Counted from the first letter of the stretch, positions 31,796 to 41,577 are shown. The stretch: DNA of 64,000 bases from Nocardia transvalensis NBRC 15921 (GCF_000308875.1 NZ_BAGL01000058.1:1-64000), one strand, 5' to 3'. Notes: a model not told the origin generated them from the sequence alone. Numbers and translations: made by a program.

Positions 31796-32539
31796 TTACA
31801 CCGCGGCCGACACCTGCCGCGCGTCCTGTGCGGGTTCGATCTCGTACACGGCGTAGGCGGTGCGGATGACGGGCTGGGCGACGTTGCGCACGCGGACGCC
31901 GCCGGGTGTCGTCCCGCGTTCGGTGCCGGCGTGCGCGTGGCCGTGCAGCGCGAGGTCCACCTCGTGCTCGTCGATCGCCTCGCCCAGCAGATACGAGCCC
32001 AGGAACGGATGGATCTCGGGCGGTTCGCCGTGCAGGGTGTCGCTGATCGGCGAATAGTGCGTGAGCGCCACCGTCACATCCGTGTCCAGGCTCGCGAGGG
32101 CGCTGCGCAGCCCGTCGGCGAGAGCGATTGTGTGCTGGGCGAATTCGCGCATGATCGGTTCGCCGAAGGCACTGGCGCACTTACCCGCGAACCCGCCGCC
32201 GAAACCCTTGGTGCCGGCGATGCCGAGCGTCCGGCCGCCGAGGGTGAGGGTGGCGGCGGAGCCCTCCAGGACGACGATCCCCCGCCGGGTCAGCACGTCC
32301 CCGATCTCGCGGGCCTCGTCACTGTGATAGTCGTGATTGCCGAGCACCGCCACCACCGGAATGCCCAGATCGGCGAATTCGTCGGCGACGACCTGCCCCT
32401 CGGCCGCCGTGCCCCAGCGGGTCAGATCACCGGCCAGCAGCAGGACGTCGGCGTCGCGGTGCAGGTCGCGCAGCGCGGGCCGGTAGTCGCCGGCCGAGCC
32501 GGCGCCCAGATGGACGTCTCCGACCGCGGCGATACGCAT
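31796..32539 (-). CDS. Calcineurin-like metallophosphoesterase
   Basis: 247 residues from ATG at 32539, just after GGGAGGTGAT. The metallophosphatase motifs appear in order: GDVHLG, LLAGDLTRWG, LGNHDYH, LTHYSP and ALHGHAHAG. It should be a di-metal cytosolic phosphoesterase. The substrate is undetermined; small-molecule or nucleotide phosphoesters are typical. Confidence 0.92.
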   Translation of the reverse strand: MRIAAVGDVHLGAGSAGDYRPALRDLHRDADVLLLAGDLTRWGTAAEGQVVADEFADLGIPVVAVLGNHDYHSDEAREIGDVLTRRGIVVLEGSAATLTLGGRTLGIAGTKGFGGGFAGKCASAFGEPIMREFAQHTIALADGLRSALASLDTDVTVALTHYSPISDTLHGEPPEIHPFLGSYLLGEAIDEHEVDLALHGHAHAGTERGTTPGGVRVRNVAQPVIRTAYAVYEIEPAQDARQVSAAV

Positions 32540-32563
32540 GCGGATCACCTCCCAGTGGATGTG

Positions 32564-32815
32564 TCAGGTCGGCAGGTGTTCGCTGCCGGTGGGCGCGATC
32601 GGGGTCCTCACGCGCACGTCGTTGTGTATCTCGGCCTGCGGAAGCTGTTCGCGCACAACCGTTTCCATCTGTTGCTTGCAGTCGGCGCTGGTCACCTCGC
32701 CGTCCAGGACGACGACCGCGCCGCGGATGGTGACGTGCACGCCGAGTTCGGCCGTGCGGGGGTCCTCGGCGAGCGCCCGGCGCAGGTGGGCGACGACGTA
32801 TTGCGGCTGGTCCAT
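32564..32815 (-). CDS. BON-domain protein
   Basis: 83 residues, one BON domain: VVAHLRRALAEDPRTAELG, then VTIRGAVVVLDGEVTS and NDVRVRTP. BON domains bind phospholipid membranes and occur in osmotic-stress proteins. There is no signal peptide, so it is probably cytosolic or membrane-associated. ATG at 32815 overlaps the stop of the nucleotidyltransferase; a GTG one codon earlier is also possible. Confidence 0.85.
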   Translation of the reverse strand: MDQPQYVVAHLRRALAEDPRTAELGVHVTIRGAVVVLDGEVTSADCKQQMETVVREQLPQAEIHNDVRVRTPIAPTGSEHLPT

Positions 32816-33378
32816 CACGACGCTCCTTCCCTCTCGACGATGCCGAGATCGGCGAGTAGTCCGGTGAACGCCCGCGCGTACGGCGAATGGGCGGTATTCG
32901 CGCGGACCTGGGGCCAATCGACCTGTTCGCGCAGGTCGCGCGCGATGTGCAGGAGCGGTGCGAAATCGAGGCGGTGGGCGTCGAACACCAGCATCTTGTC
33001 GGTCAGCAGGTCGGTGGCGCTGACCACCGGCGCCACGGTGGGACCGACGCGCATCTCCTCGGCGCGGTCCAGGATCTCGTCGGTCACCTCCCGGTTGTTG
33101 GGCCGATGGATCAGATCGATCAGCGTGGCGCCGTCGTAGGCCTTGGTCAGCCAGTTCTCGGCCGGTTCGGCGAGACGTAAACCATTGTGCGACAGCGCGT
33201 GCCGGGCACGATCGATATCGGCGGGTTTGATGAACAGATCCACGTCGTGGTCGGACGCGGGACCGCCGCGCGCGTACACCGCGCAGCCGCCCGCCACCGC
33301 GAACCGGACGCCCTCGGCGGCGAGGCTGTTGGCCGCGCGGGTGAGCGCCCGCAGCAGGTCCTCGATCGTGGCCGTCAC
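32815..33378 (-). CDS. Nucleotidyltransferase-fold protein
   Basis: 187 residues from GTG at 33378. The nucleotidyltransferase signature is FAVAGGCAVYARGGPASDHDVDLFI (split: GG followed by DHDVD, two metal-binding aspartates). The fold is the same as AbiEii/MNT toxins, but the gene has no antitoxin partner; BON and small membrane-protein genes flank it. The role is undetermined. It overlaps its neighbours on both sides by 1-4 bp. Confidence 0.8.
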   Translation of the reverse strand: MTATIEDLLRALTRAANSLAAEGVRFAVAGGCAVYARGGPASDHDVDLFIKPADIDRARHALSHNGLRLAEPAENWLTKAYDGATLIDLIHRPNNREVTDEILDRAEEMRVGPTVAPVVSATDLLTDKMLVFDAHRLDFAPLLHIARDLREQVDWPQVRANTAHSPYARAFTGLLADLGIVEREGAS

Positions 33379-33677
33379 GGCGCCCGCCCGGGCTCCCGGT
33401 CGCGGGCCGTGCGGGTGCGCCGCCGGTCGACGGCGGTCCACGCCAGCCCGGCCAGGGCGACGGCCGCGACGACGGCACCGGCGGCGACCAGCCAGCCCGC
33501 GTTGGTCAGCAGCAGCACCAGCCCGACCACGGCGAGTAGGCAGAGGCCGATCCGGGTGCTGTCGTAGCCGCTGCCGGCGGACCGGCGACCGGCGCCACCG
33601 GGACCGGTGGACAAGGGCCATCGGTCGTTCGTGACTCGCCCCGTCGCGGGCGAGCCGTGGGTACCGGATTCGGTCAT
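33375..33677 (-). CDS. Small membrane protein
   Basis: 100 residues from ATG at 33677; the in-frame start at 33707 is less likely. A polar N-terminal half precedes two closely spaced hydrophobic helices (IGLCLLAVVGLVLLLTNAG and WLVAAGAVVAAVALAGLAW) and a basic tail. No family is recognised. It heads the minus-strand cluster and is divergent from the large P-type ATPase. Confidence 0.7.
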   Translation of the reverse strand: MTESGTHGSPATGRVTNDRWPLSTGPGGAGRRSAGSGYDSTRIGLCLLAVVGLVLLLTNAGWLVAAGAVVAAVALAGLAWTAVDRRRTRTARDREPGRAP

Positions 33678-33805
33678 GGTGTGCACCTCCCGATGTCGTG
33701 CGTGCACGGTTCGATCCTCGGTACTGCGCTCGTACTACCCGGCTTCGCGCCGTCCAATCCGGTGGGTGGCTCCCGCGCCGCCCGGCGATTACCGCCCGAC
33801 CGCAC

Positions 33806-33819
33806 GGGTAGTCCGGCCC
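33806..33819. promoter_or_regulatory. Weak DosR-like box before the P-type ATPase
   Basis: GGGTAGTCCGGCCC fits GGGNCNNNNGNCCC with one mismatch and ends 33 bp before the ATPase start. In GC-rich DNA such matches arise by chance, so position is the main support. Confidence 0.25.
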
Positions 33820-33852
33820 AGACGACCGACCGACGATCCGGAGGTGGAGTGG

Positions 33853-36800
33853 ATGATCGGATTCGCGTTCGGAGTGACCTCCCGGGCGCTGCACGGCGCG
33901 GCCGCGGGGCTGGACGCCGTCGCCGAACTCGCGCCCCAGGTGGGGCGCGATCTGCGCACGCTGCTCGATCCCGGGCTGCGCCGGAGCCGGCGCATCTCCG
34001 CGGTGGGGACCCGCCTGCACGTGGAGGTGCGCGGGCTGGCCTCCGCGGACAGCGCGCGGATCGCCGCGGCCGTCCGCGAGCGCCTGCGGGAGACGGCCGG
34101 TGTGCGCGGGTGGCGGTTCAATGCCGCGACGGGCCATACGGAGATCACGGTCGACGCGCAGGCCGATCGAGGGCGTGTGGTCGAGGCGGTCGCCGCGGGT
34201 GAGCGCGCCGCCGGCGTCGCGGAGGCCGAATGGGATCCGACGGCAACGCATCCCGCGGATCTGGAGCCGGCGCTCGCGGCCGGTGTGGCCCTCGTGACCG
34301 ACCTCGCCGCCGCGCCGCTGGCCGCCGCGGGCACGCTGCTGCCGCGCCGCGCGCCGGTCGGGCTGTTCCAGGCGGTGACGGCGCTGGCCGAGTCGCAGCC
34401 CCGCCTGCGCGATCTCGTGGAGCGGCGGGTCGGGCGCGCCCGCGCGGATCTGTTGCTGGCGACGGCCAACGCGGTCGGCCAGGCGGCCGGCGAGAGCCCC
34501 GCGAATCTGCTCGCCGACGCCGGCCTGCGGACGGTGTTGCTGGTCGAGGCCACCACCCGGTACGCGCGGTGGCGGGCCTGGGAATCCCGGCCGGCGACGA
34601 CCGCCGAGATCACCGAACCGCTCCCCGGCGACGACCGCCCGGCCGATCTGCCCGGCGGCCCGGTCGAGCGTAGCGCCGCCGAGGCCGCCACCGGATCGCT
34701 CGCGGGCACGATCACCGCCGTGGCCGGTGCGGGCGTCGCCGAGGCCGCCTCGGCGCTGGCGCTCGGCGCGCCCAAGGCCGCCCGCACGACCCGGGAAAGC
34801 TATGCGGCACTGGCCGCGACGACACTCGCGGCGGCCGGGGTGCTGACCGTCGACCCTGGGGTGTGGCGGCGGATGGATCGGATCAGCGCCCTCGTCGTAG
34901 ACGGGGCCGTCCTGCTCGGGCCGCAGGCGGTGGTCCTGGACGCCGAACCCGACGGCGAGTGCTCCCGCGCCGAATTGTGGAGCGCCGCACAGCATCTGCT
35001 GCTACCGGAGTCCTCGGACGACGATTCCGCACCGTCGGCGTCGAACGGCTACGCGTTGCATCCCGAACCCGGCGACTCGGCGGGCGTGCCGCGCTGGCAC
35101 GAGGTGCGCCGGTCCGGGCGGGCCGTCGGCCGGGTCCTCGTCGGCCGCGAGGTCGACGGGCGGGCCCCGGCGCTGCTGTCCGCGGCGCGCGACGCGGGAC
35201 TGCGCGTCGTCCTCACCGGCGACCGCGACAGCGCCGAATTACGGGCCCTGGCGGACGAATTCGTCCCCGCCACCGAGGACGCCCGCGACCTCGTGCGGCG
35301 GCTGCAGCACGGGGGCCACGGTGTCGCCGTGCTGTCCGCGCGGGCCGCCGCGGCCCTGGCGAGCGCCGACGCCGGGATCGGGATCACCGCCGCGGGCCCG
35401 GACGGCGTCGAGCACGTGCCGTGGTCCGCGGACGCCCTCTGCACCGACCTGGGTCAGGTGAGCCGCGTCCTCGCGACGATCGCGCCCGCGCGGCAGGCCA
35501 GCGCGCGCGGGCGGGTGCTGGCGCTGTCGGCGTGTTCGCTGGGCGGGCTGCTGCTGGCCACCGGGTCGCGGCGCGCCCGCGACCAGGTTCCGGTCACCGC
35601 GGCCCAGCTGGTCGGACTCGGCTCGGGCGCCGTCGCGGCCTGGCGGGCCGCGACCTCGGCGCCTGTCGACGCGGCCGCCTCGCTACTCCCCTGGCATGCC
35701 CTGGAACCCCGCGACGTCCTGGCCCGGCTCCCCGAACCCGGCACGCCCGAACCGCTCGCACCTCAGCGGAACTCGCTGTACGCCTTCGCTTCCCGGCCGC
35801 TGGCGCCCGCGGTGCGGTTCACCTCGCACGTGCGCCGGGAGCTGGCCGATCCGCTCACTCCGGTGCTCGGCGTCGGCGCCACGGCGTCGGCGATTCTCGG
35901 CTCTCCCACCGACGCCGTCCTGGTCGGCTCGGTGCTCGCGGTCAATGCCGTCGCGTCGGCGGCGCAGCGGCAGCGCGCCGAGGGAGCGCTGCGCCACCTG
36001 TTGCGCGAGGAGACGCTCACCGCGCGCCGGATACCCCGCGCGCAGGTGTCCGCCGCGGCCGACGCCGTCGAGGAGACCCTCATCGATGCCGATCAGCTGC
36101 GTCCGGGCGACACCGTGACGCTGCGGACCGGCGATGTCGTCCCCGCCGACGGCCGGCTGCTGCGCGCGGAGGATCTCGAGATGGACGAATCCGCGCTCAC
36201 CGGCGAATCGGTCACCGTCGAGAAATCCACCGCCGCGACGCCCGGCGCCGACCTGAGCGCCCGCTACGGCATGGTCTACGAGGGCAGCACCGTGGTCAAC
36301 GGCTGGGCGGCCGCCGTCGTGGTCGCCGTCGGCGCGGACACCGAGGCGCGGCGCGCGGCGGCCGGCGCCGCGCCGCCGGAACACGGTGGGGTACAGGCAC
36401 AACTGCGGCACCTGACCGAGCGGGCCCTGCCGCTGACCATCGCGGGCGGCTCCGTGGTGACCGCGCTGGGCTGGTTGCGCGCCCGCCCGCTGCGCGCGGC
36501 CATCGCCGACGGCGTCGCCGTCGCGACCGCGGTGGTGCCCGAGGGGCTGCCGCTGGTCGCCACGGTCGCGCAGCTCGCCGCCGCGCGGCGCCTGACCCGG
36601 CGCGGAGTGCTGGTGCGCACCAGCCGCACGGTCGAGGCGCTCGGCCGCGTCGACACCGTCTGCTTCGACAAGACCGGCACCCTCACGCACGGCCGGCTGA
36701 GCCTCGCCGCGCTGGCGACGCTGCACGGGCAGTGGGATCCCACGGATCCCGACGCCCAGCCGCTGCTGCGCGCCGCCGCCCGCGCCTGCCCCGATCCGGA

Positions 36801-38391
36801 CGGGCCCGTCGTGCACGCCACCGACCGCGCGGTCCTCGACGCCGCCGACGAGCATCTGCTCGCCGAGCGCACCTGGGACGCGCTGGACGAGGTGCCGTTC
36901 GAATCCAATCGCGGATACGCCGCCGCGGTCGGGAACACCGCCCGGCATCTGCGCCTCATGGTCAAGGGCGCGCCGGAGGTGCTGCTGCCGCGCTGCACCC
37001 GGGTGCGCGCCCCGGCGGACGGCCCCGAATCGGGCGAGCTCGAGATGTCCGAGGTCGACCACCGCGTCGCCACCGAGATGATCGACGAGCTGGCCCAGCA
37101 GGGATTGCGGGTGCTGGTCGTCGCGCGCCGGGATCTGCGCGCGGCGCCGGACGATATCGAGGGCGCCGTGGAGCGGCTGACGCTGCTGGGATTCCTCGGC
37201 CTGGCCGATACGCCGCGCTCGCAGGCCCGCCCGCTGGTCTCGGCGTTGCGGCACAACGATATCGGCGTCCGCATCATCACCGGCGACCACCCGATCACCG
37301 CCGCGGCGATCGCGCGGCAGCTCGGCATCGACGCCGACGCCGCCACCACCGGCGCCGACCTGGAGGCGCTCGACAGCGACGCCCGGACCGAACTCATCGA
37401 GCGCAGTACGGTTTTCGCCCGGGTGAGCCCGCGGCAGAAGGTCGATATCGTGGCCGCGCTGCAACGGTCGGGACACGTCGTGGCGATGGCGGGCGACGGC
37501 GGCAACGACGCGGCCGCGATCCGCACCGCCGATATCGGCATCGGGCTGGCCGCCCGCGGGTCGACCGCCGCCCGCAACGCCGCCGATCTGGTGCTCACCG
37601 ATCCCGATCCGCTGGCGCTGCTCGCCGCGCTGACCGAGGGGCGCAGCATGTGGCGGCGGGTCACCGACGCGGTGGGCGTGCTCGTCGGCGGCAATGCCGG
37701 TGAGCTGGCGTTCACGGTGCTGGGCACCGCGGTCACGGGCCGCGCGCCGCTGGGAACGCGACAGTTCCTGCTGGTCAACATGCTCACCGATATGTTCCCG
37801 GCGATGGCGGTCGCGCTCGCGCCCGATCCGGCCCTCGATACCGCCGCCTCCGGTGACGACGACCGGCGGGCCGAGGCGCTGGCCGCCGAACTCGCCGCGC
37901 GGCCGCCGGCGGATCTGGGCGCGGATCTGTTGCGCGTCATCGCCCGCCGCGGCGTGACGACGACCGCAGCCACGACCGCCGCCTGGACGGTCGCGCGCTA
38001 CACCGGAACCCCGCGGCGCGCGGCCACCGTCGGGCTCGTCACCCTCATCGGCACCCAGCTGGGCCAGACGCTGGCCGCCGGCCACCGCAGCCCGCTGGTC
38101 TGGGTCACCACCACCGCCAGCGCGGGCGCGCTCGTCGCGATCGTGATGACGCCCGGCCTGTGCACCTACTTCGGCTGCCGCCCGCTGGGCCCGGTCGGCT
38201 GGACGATCGCCGCCACCGCCTCGGGTGTGGCCACCGTTCTCGGCCGCTGGGGTAGCGGCGAACCCGCGCTCGAAACCGCCTCCGCGACAGGCAATTCCGT
38301 GGATGCGGACACTCCGGAAGAGAACGGCGCTACGACACGGACGTCACCGGATCGCCGCAGCGAGCAGCGAGTTCGAGCAGGAGTTCGGTGA
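33853..38391 (+). CDS. Very large cation-transporting P-type ATPase (CtpI-like)
   Basis: 1512 residues from ATG at 33853 after GAGGTGGAG. P-type motifs: LTGES (783-786), PEGLP (896-900), phosphorylation site DKTGTLT (Asp939) and GDGGND (1215-1220). The PEGLP motif is that of P2 cation ATPases. About 650 residues precede the canonical core. They contain HMA-like ferredoxin folds without CxxC (RLHVEVRGLASAD), membrane-like segments and a HAD-like fragment (VVLTGDRDSAELRAL). Size and layout resemble mycobacterial CtpI. The ion is not deducible. The 3' end overlaps a convergent hydrolase by 62 bp. Confidence 0.92.
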   Translation: MIGFAFGVTSRALHGAAAGLDAVAELAPQVGRDLRTLLDPGLRRSRRISAVGTRLHVEVRGLASADSARIAAAVRERLRETAGVRGWRFNAATGHTEITVDAQADRGRVVEAVAAGERAAGVAEAEWDPTATHPADLEPALAAGVALVTDLAAAPLAAAGTLLPRRAPVGLFQAVTALAESQPRLRDLVERRVGRARADLLLATANAVGQAAGESPANLLADAGLRTVLLVEATTRYARWRAWESRPATTAEITEPLPGDDRPADLPGGPVERSAAEAATGSLAGTITAVAGAGVAEAASALALGAPKAARTTRESYAALAATTLAAAGVLTVDPGVWRRMDRISALVVDGAVLLGPQAVVLDAEPDGECSRAELWSAAQHLLLPESSDDDSAPSASNGYALHPEPGDSAGVPRWHEVRRSGRAVGRVLVGREVDGRAPALLSAARDAGLRVVLTGDRDSAELRALADEFVPATEDARDLVRRLQHGGHGVAVLSARAAAALASADAGIGITAAGPDGVEHVPWSADALCTDLGQVSRVLATIAPARQASARGRVLALSACSLGGLLLATGSRRARDQVPVTAAQLVGLGSGAVAAWRAATSAPVDAAASLLPWHALEPRDVLARLPEPGTPEPLAPQRNSLYAFASRPLAPAVRFTSHVRRELADPLTPVLGVGATASAILGSPTDAVLVGSVLAVNAVASAAQRQRAEGALRHLLREETLTARRIPRAQVSAAADAVEETLIDADQLRPGDTVTLRTGDVVPADGRLLRAEDLEMDESALTGESVTVEKSTAATPGADLSARYGMVYEGSTVVNGWAAAVVVAVGADTEARRAAAGAAPPEHGGVQAQLRHLTERALPLTIAGGSVVTALGWLRARPLRAAIADGVAVATAVVPEGLPLVATVAQLAAARRLTRRGVLVRTSRTVEALGRVDTVCFDKTGTLTHGRLSLAALATLHGQWDPTDPDAQPLLRAAARACPDPDGPVVHATDRAVLDAADEHLLAERTWDALDEVPFESNRGYAAAVGNTARHLRLMVKGAPEVLLPRCTRVRAPADGPESGELEMSEVDHRVATEMIDELAQQGLRVLVVARRDLRAAPDDIEGAVERLTLLGFLGLADTPRSQARPLVSALRHNDIGVRIITGDHPITAAAIARQLGIDADAATTGADLEALDSDARTELIERSTVFARVSPRQKVDIVAALQRSGHVVAMAGDGGNDAAAIRTADIGIGLAARGSTAARNAADLVLTDPDPLALLAALTEGRSMWRRVTDAVGVLVGGNAGELAFTVLGTAVTGRAPLGTRQFLLVNMLTDMFPAMAVALAPDPALDTAASGDDDRRAEALAAELAARPPADLGADLLRVIARRGVTTTAATTAAWTVARYTGTPRRAATVGLVTLIGTQLGQTLAAGHRSPLVWVTTTASAGALVAIVMTPGLCTYFGCRPLGPVGWTIAATASGVATVLGRWGSGEPALETASATGNSVDADTPEENGATTRTSPDRRSEQRVRAGVR

Positions 38392-39085
38392 GTTCCCTCG
38401 GCATGGTGATCATGCAGTCGTGGCCGGTCGGCAATTCGCGGACGCGAGAAGGGGTTCCGTTGGGCTGGACGGCGGGGACCGGGCGGCGGGCGAACCCCTC
38501 CGGGCGGCCCTCGGTGCAGTGGATGTGCGCACGGGGGGTCGCGTCCGCGGCGGGGTTGTCCAGGCGGACGCGCTGTTGCAGGCAGAGCACCGGCTGATCC
38601 GAGAGGATCGTGCGCAGCCAGGCGATGTCGGCCGGGTCGGTGACGCCGAAAAGTCCCTGGGGCGCGGGCATTTCGGGCAGCGGCGGGATCCGCCACCCGC
38701 CGCCGGCGCGGGCCGCGTCGATCAGGGCCTGGCTCACGGGCATCACGTCGACGGCGTTCTCGCCGTCCCGCGGGACCATCGCGTCGAGGTAGATCACCTG
38801 CGTGATCCGCTCCGGGATCCGATTCGCCACGGCGGACACGACCAGCCCGGCATAGCTGTGGCCGACGAGCACCACCTCGGTGAGGTCCTCGGCGGCGATC
38901 AGCCCGGCGATATCGTCGACGTGCGTCTCCAGTCCCACCTCGGGGCCGAGCAGCGCCAGTTTGTCGCCGTAGCCGGTCAGCGACGGCGCGAACACCCGAT
39001 GCCCGGCGGCCGCCAGCAGCGGCGCCACTCGATCCCAGGCCCGGCCGCTGTGCCAGGCGCCGTGTACCAGCAGATATGTCGCCAT
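38330..39085 (-). CDS. Alpha/beta-hydrolase
   Basis: 251 residues from ATG at 39085. The oxyanion motif HGAWHSGRAW, nucleophile elbow GHSYAG (Ser), and a late catalytic histidine (GHDCMITMP) are visible. It resembles plant-type salicylate esterase/hydroxynitrile-lyase-like hydrolases widely found in actinobacteria. The divergent TetR gene at 39219, with a double operator between, suggests an inducible detoxification or catabolic function. Confidence 0.92.
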   Translation of the reverse strand: MATYLLVHGAWHSGRAWDRVAPLLAAAGHRVFAPSLTGYGDKLALLGPEVGLETHVDDIAGLIAAEDLTEVVLVGHSYAGLVVSAVANRIPERITQVIYLDAMVPRDGENAVDVMPVSQALIDAARAGGGWRIPPLPEMPAPQGLFGVTDPADIAWLRTILSDQPVLCLQQRVRLDNPAADATPRAHIHCTEGRPEGFARRPVPAVQPNGTPSRVRELPTGHDCMITMPRELTELLLELAARCGDPVTSVS

Positions 39086-39145
39086 GAAATCCCGCTCCGT
39101 TCGCGCGTTCCGCCCACGATGCCCCTGATCTGGCATGATGTTCAA

Positions 39146-39187
39146 ACGGGACGCCGTCCCACTTGAAGATACGGGACACTGTCCCGT
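39146..39187. promoter_or_regulatory. Paired GGGAC-N3-GTCCC operators
   Basis: Site 1 is ACGGGAC-GCC-GTCCC (39146-39160) and site 2 is ACGGGAC-ACT-GTCCCGT (39171-39187). The centres are about 25 bp apart. They lie between the hydrolase start (39085) and the TetR start (39219), so the TetR protein is the probable binder. Confidence 0.7.
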
Positions 39188-39218
39188 TTATCAACGCGAG
39201 GGCGAGGAGAGGACTGTC

Positions 39219-39797
39219 GTGAACGACGGCGACGCGGGCGCCAAACGCAAACGCGCGGATGCGCGGCGCAACGAGGAGGCCCTGCTCGACGCGGCCGCCG
39301 CGGTCTTCGTCACCTCCGGCGTGGAGGCGCCGATCCGCGATATCGCGACCGCGGCGGGGGTCGGCACGGCCACGATCTACCGGCACTTCCCCACCCGGGC
39401 GGACCTCATCGTCGCCGTCTACCGCCATCAGGTGGAGGCGCTCGCCGCGGCCGGTCCGGCGCTGCTGGCGGAGGGGCCGACGCCCTACGCCGCACTCCGG
39501 CGATGGGTCGACCTCTTCGTCGATTTCGTGGCCACCAAGCAGGGCCTGGCCACCGTGCTGCAATCCGACGACCCGTGCTTCGATCCCCTGCACTCGTACT
39601 TTCTCGAGCGGCTCGTGCCGGTGTGCGGCGAATTACTCGACGCCGCAGCCGATTCCGGCGAGATCGCGGCCGGGCAGGACGCCTACGAACTCATGCGCGG
39701 CATCGGCGGACTCTGCGCGGGCGCGGGAAGGAATCTTCGCTACGACGCCCGGCATCTGGTCGGGCTGCTCGTCTCCGGACTGCGGCAGCCGGCCTGA
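39219..39797 (+). CDS. TetR-family regulator of the hydrolase
   Basis: 192 residues from GTG at 39219 after GAGGAGAGG; the frame is open through the operators but those are non-coding. HTH: IATAAGVGTATIYRHFPTR. The C-terminal domain resembles the SbtR/TetR_C group. It probably controls the divergent alpha/beta-hydrolase and itself. Confidence 0.92.
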   Translation: MNDGDAGAKRKRADARRNEEALLDAAAAVFVTSGVEAPIRDIATAAGVGTATIYRHFPTRADLIVAVYRHQVEALAAAGPALLAEGPTPYAALRRWVDLFVDFVATKQGLATVLQSDDPCFDPLHSYFLERLVPVCGELLDAAADSGEIAAGQDAYELMRGIGGLCAGAGRNLRYDARHLVGLLVSGLRQPA

Positions 39798-39922
39798 CGC
39801 TCGGAAATGCCTGGGGCGCACCGGCCGGCCGTTCGTGCGCTGTACATATCGGCCCGCGGCGCGGACCATATGTGCGGTCGGCCGGAATCGATCCCGGTGC
39901 ACGCGAGGTGGGAGGACACGAC

Positions 39923-40372
39923 GTGGACGAGAAGACGCAGCGATACCGGCGCCGGGTCAACCGGCTCAACGCGATCGTCGTTCTGCTGCAACGGATCGGG
40001 ATCGCCGTCGGCCCGATCTACCTGCTCACCGTGCCCGGCCGCCGCAGCGGCAAGCCCCGGACGGCGCCCATCGCCGTCGTGCCGATAGCGGGCGGGCGCT
40101 ACATCGTCCAGGCGCACCCGCGCGCCGCGTGGGTGGCCAACGCGCGCAACGCCGAAACCGCCGAACTCGCCCACGGCCGCCGGAAGTCGACGGTCCGCCT
40201 GGTCGACGTGCCGGTCGAGGAACGCCGTCCCCTGCTGCGCGAGCACATCGAGAACAGCCCGGCCCGGGTGGGCCGCCTGTTCGTCTCCAGCGGGCTGGTC
40301 ACCGAACCGACCCCCGAGGCCGTCGCGGCGGCCGCCGACCGGATCGCGGTGTTCCGCGTCGAATCCGCCTGA
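39923..40372 (+). CDS. Deazaflavin (F420)-dependent nitroreductase-family protein
   Basis: 149 residues from GTG at 39923 with GGGAGG upstream. The family core is visible: IYLLTVPGRRSGKPRTAPIAV, GGRYIVQAHPRAAWVANARN, then VRLVDV. The family includes mycobacterial Ddn, which uses F420H2 to reduce quinones or nitro-compounds. Its presence implies that the host makes F420. It probably acts in electrophile or quinone detoxification. Confidence 0.9.
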   Translation: MDEKTQRYRRRVNRLNAIVVLLQRIGIAVGPIYLLTVPGRRSGKPRTAPIAVVPIAGGRYIVQAHPRAAWVANARNAETAELAHGRRKSTVRLVDVPVEERRPLLREHIENSPARVGRLFVSSGLVTEPTPEAVAAAADRIAVFRVESA

Positions 40373-40401
40373 TACCCGCCGATGCGGCATCATGCGAGGC
40401 G

Positions 40402-41565
40402 ATGCCGTACACACTCGCCGATATCCTGCCGTCCGTCGCCGCGTCGTTCGGGCTGGGCACGGACAATCCCCTGGGGCTCGCGCCCAACCGCGATGTCGTG
40501 GTGCTGGTGATCGACGGCCTCGGCGCCGAACTGCTCGCCCGGAACCGCGGCGCCGCACCGACACTGGCGGCGCACGTCGCCACCACGCTGACGGCGGGCT
40601 TCCCCGCGACCACCCCGGTCAGCCTCACCAGTCTCGCGATGGGGGCGCCGTGCGCGACACACGGCATCATCGGCTACAGCTTCGCCCTGCCCGGCAGCGG
40701 TGGCCCGCGACTGTTCAACGCGCTGCGCTGGCGGCTGGATTCGGCGACCGGCGACGACGCCCGCGACGCGTATCCGCCGGAGACGGTGCAGCCGCGCGCC
40801 AGCCGCCTGCAGGACCTCGCCGCCCACGGCGTCGAGATGCACTACGTGATTCCCGAGTACCAGCGCGATTCCGGCCTCACCCGCGCCGCCTTCCGCGCCG
40901 CGGGCACCCTGCACCCGGCCGCCGACCTCGATGCCCTGCGCTCCGGAATCCTCTCCTTCGCAACACATTCCGGTACCTCGCAGCGGTTCGCCTACGCCTA
41001 CTTCGCCGACCTCGACTACACCGGCCACCTGCACGGCCCGGAATCGCCGCAGTGGCTGGCGATCCTGCGCGAGGTCGACGCGTGCGTCGCCGATCTGCTG
41101 GCCGGCCTGCCCGCCACCTGCACCCTGCTCGTCACCGGCGATCACGGAATGATCCAGGCGGACACCGTGATCGACCTCGACGCCCGCGACCTCCTGCATC
41201 GCGATGTGCGGCTGATCGGCGGCGAGGCGCGGGTGCGTCACGTCTACCTCGAACGCGCCGACGCCCTGACCGACGCGCTGGCCCGATGGACCGGCGAGTT
41301 GTCCACCCACGCCCGCGTGGTCACCCGCGAGCAGGCCCTGGACGAGCACTGGTTCGGGCGCACACCGCCGGAGCCGGTCGTCACGCGCCGCATCGGCGAC
41401 CTCATCGCCGTCGCCGAGGGCCGCAGCGTCCTGGTGCGGCCGGCCGGCGAGCCGCTGGAGTCGTCGATGCTCGGCCACCACGGCGCCTGGACGGCCGATG
41501 AGCAACTCGTCCCGCTCATCACCGGTTCCGGGGAGTCGGAGGCCCGTCCCCGATTACGGTCGTAG
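40402..41565 (+). CDS. Alkaline-phosphatase-superfamily phosphodiesterase
   Basis: 387 residues from ATG at 40402; a long open frame upstream belongs to a non-coding reading frame of the TetR gene. Motifs: VLVIDGLGAELL (metal Asp), the nucleophile Thr in FPATTPVSLTS, DYTGHLHGPES, VTGDHGM and LGHHGAW. It belongs to the nucleotide pyrophosphatase/phosphodiesterase branch. There is no signal peptide, so it is probably cytosolic. The substrate may be a nucleotide or phospho-lipid diester. Confidence 0.9.
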   Translation: MPYTLADILPSVAASFGLGTDNPLGLAPNRDVVVLVIDGLGAELLARNRGAAPTLAAHVATTLTAGFPATTPVSLTSLAMGAPCATHGIIGYSFALPGSGGPRLFNALRWRLDSATGDDARDAYPPETVQPRASRLQDLAAHGVEMHYVIPEYQRDSGLTRAAFRAAGTLHPAADLDALRSGILSFATHSGTSQRFAYAYFADLDYTGHLHGPESPQWLAILREVDACVADLLAGLPATCTLLVTGDHGMIQADTVIDLDARDLLHRDVRLIGGEARVRHVYLERADALTDALARWTGELSTHARVVTREQALDEHWFGRTPPEPVVTRRIGDLIAVAEGRSVLVRPAGEPLESSMLGHHGAWTADEQLVPLITGSGESEARPRLRS

Positions 41566-41577
41566 GGCCCGCAACAG

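Noticed and set aside
34863..37703. Plus-strand frame of about 946 codons inside the P-type ATPase
   Set aside because: Out of frame with DKTGT and other motifs; composition is Arg/Ala/Pro-dominated as expected of a +1 shadow.
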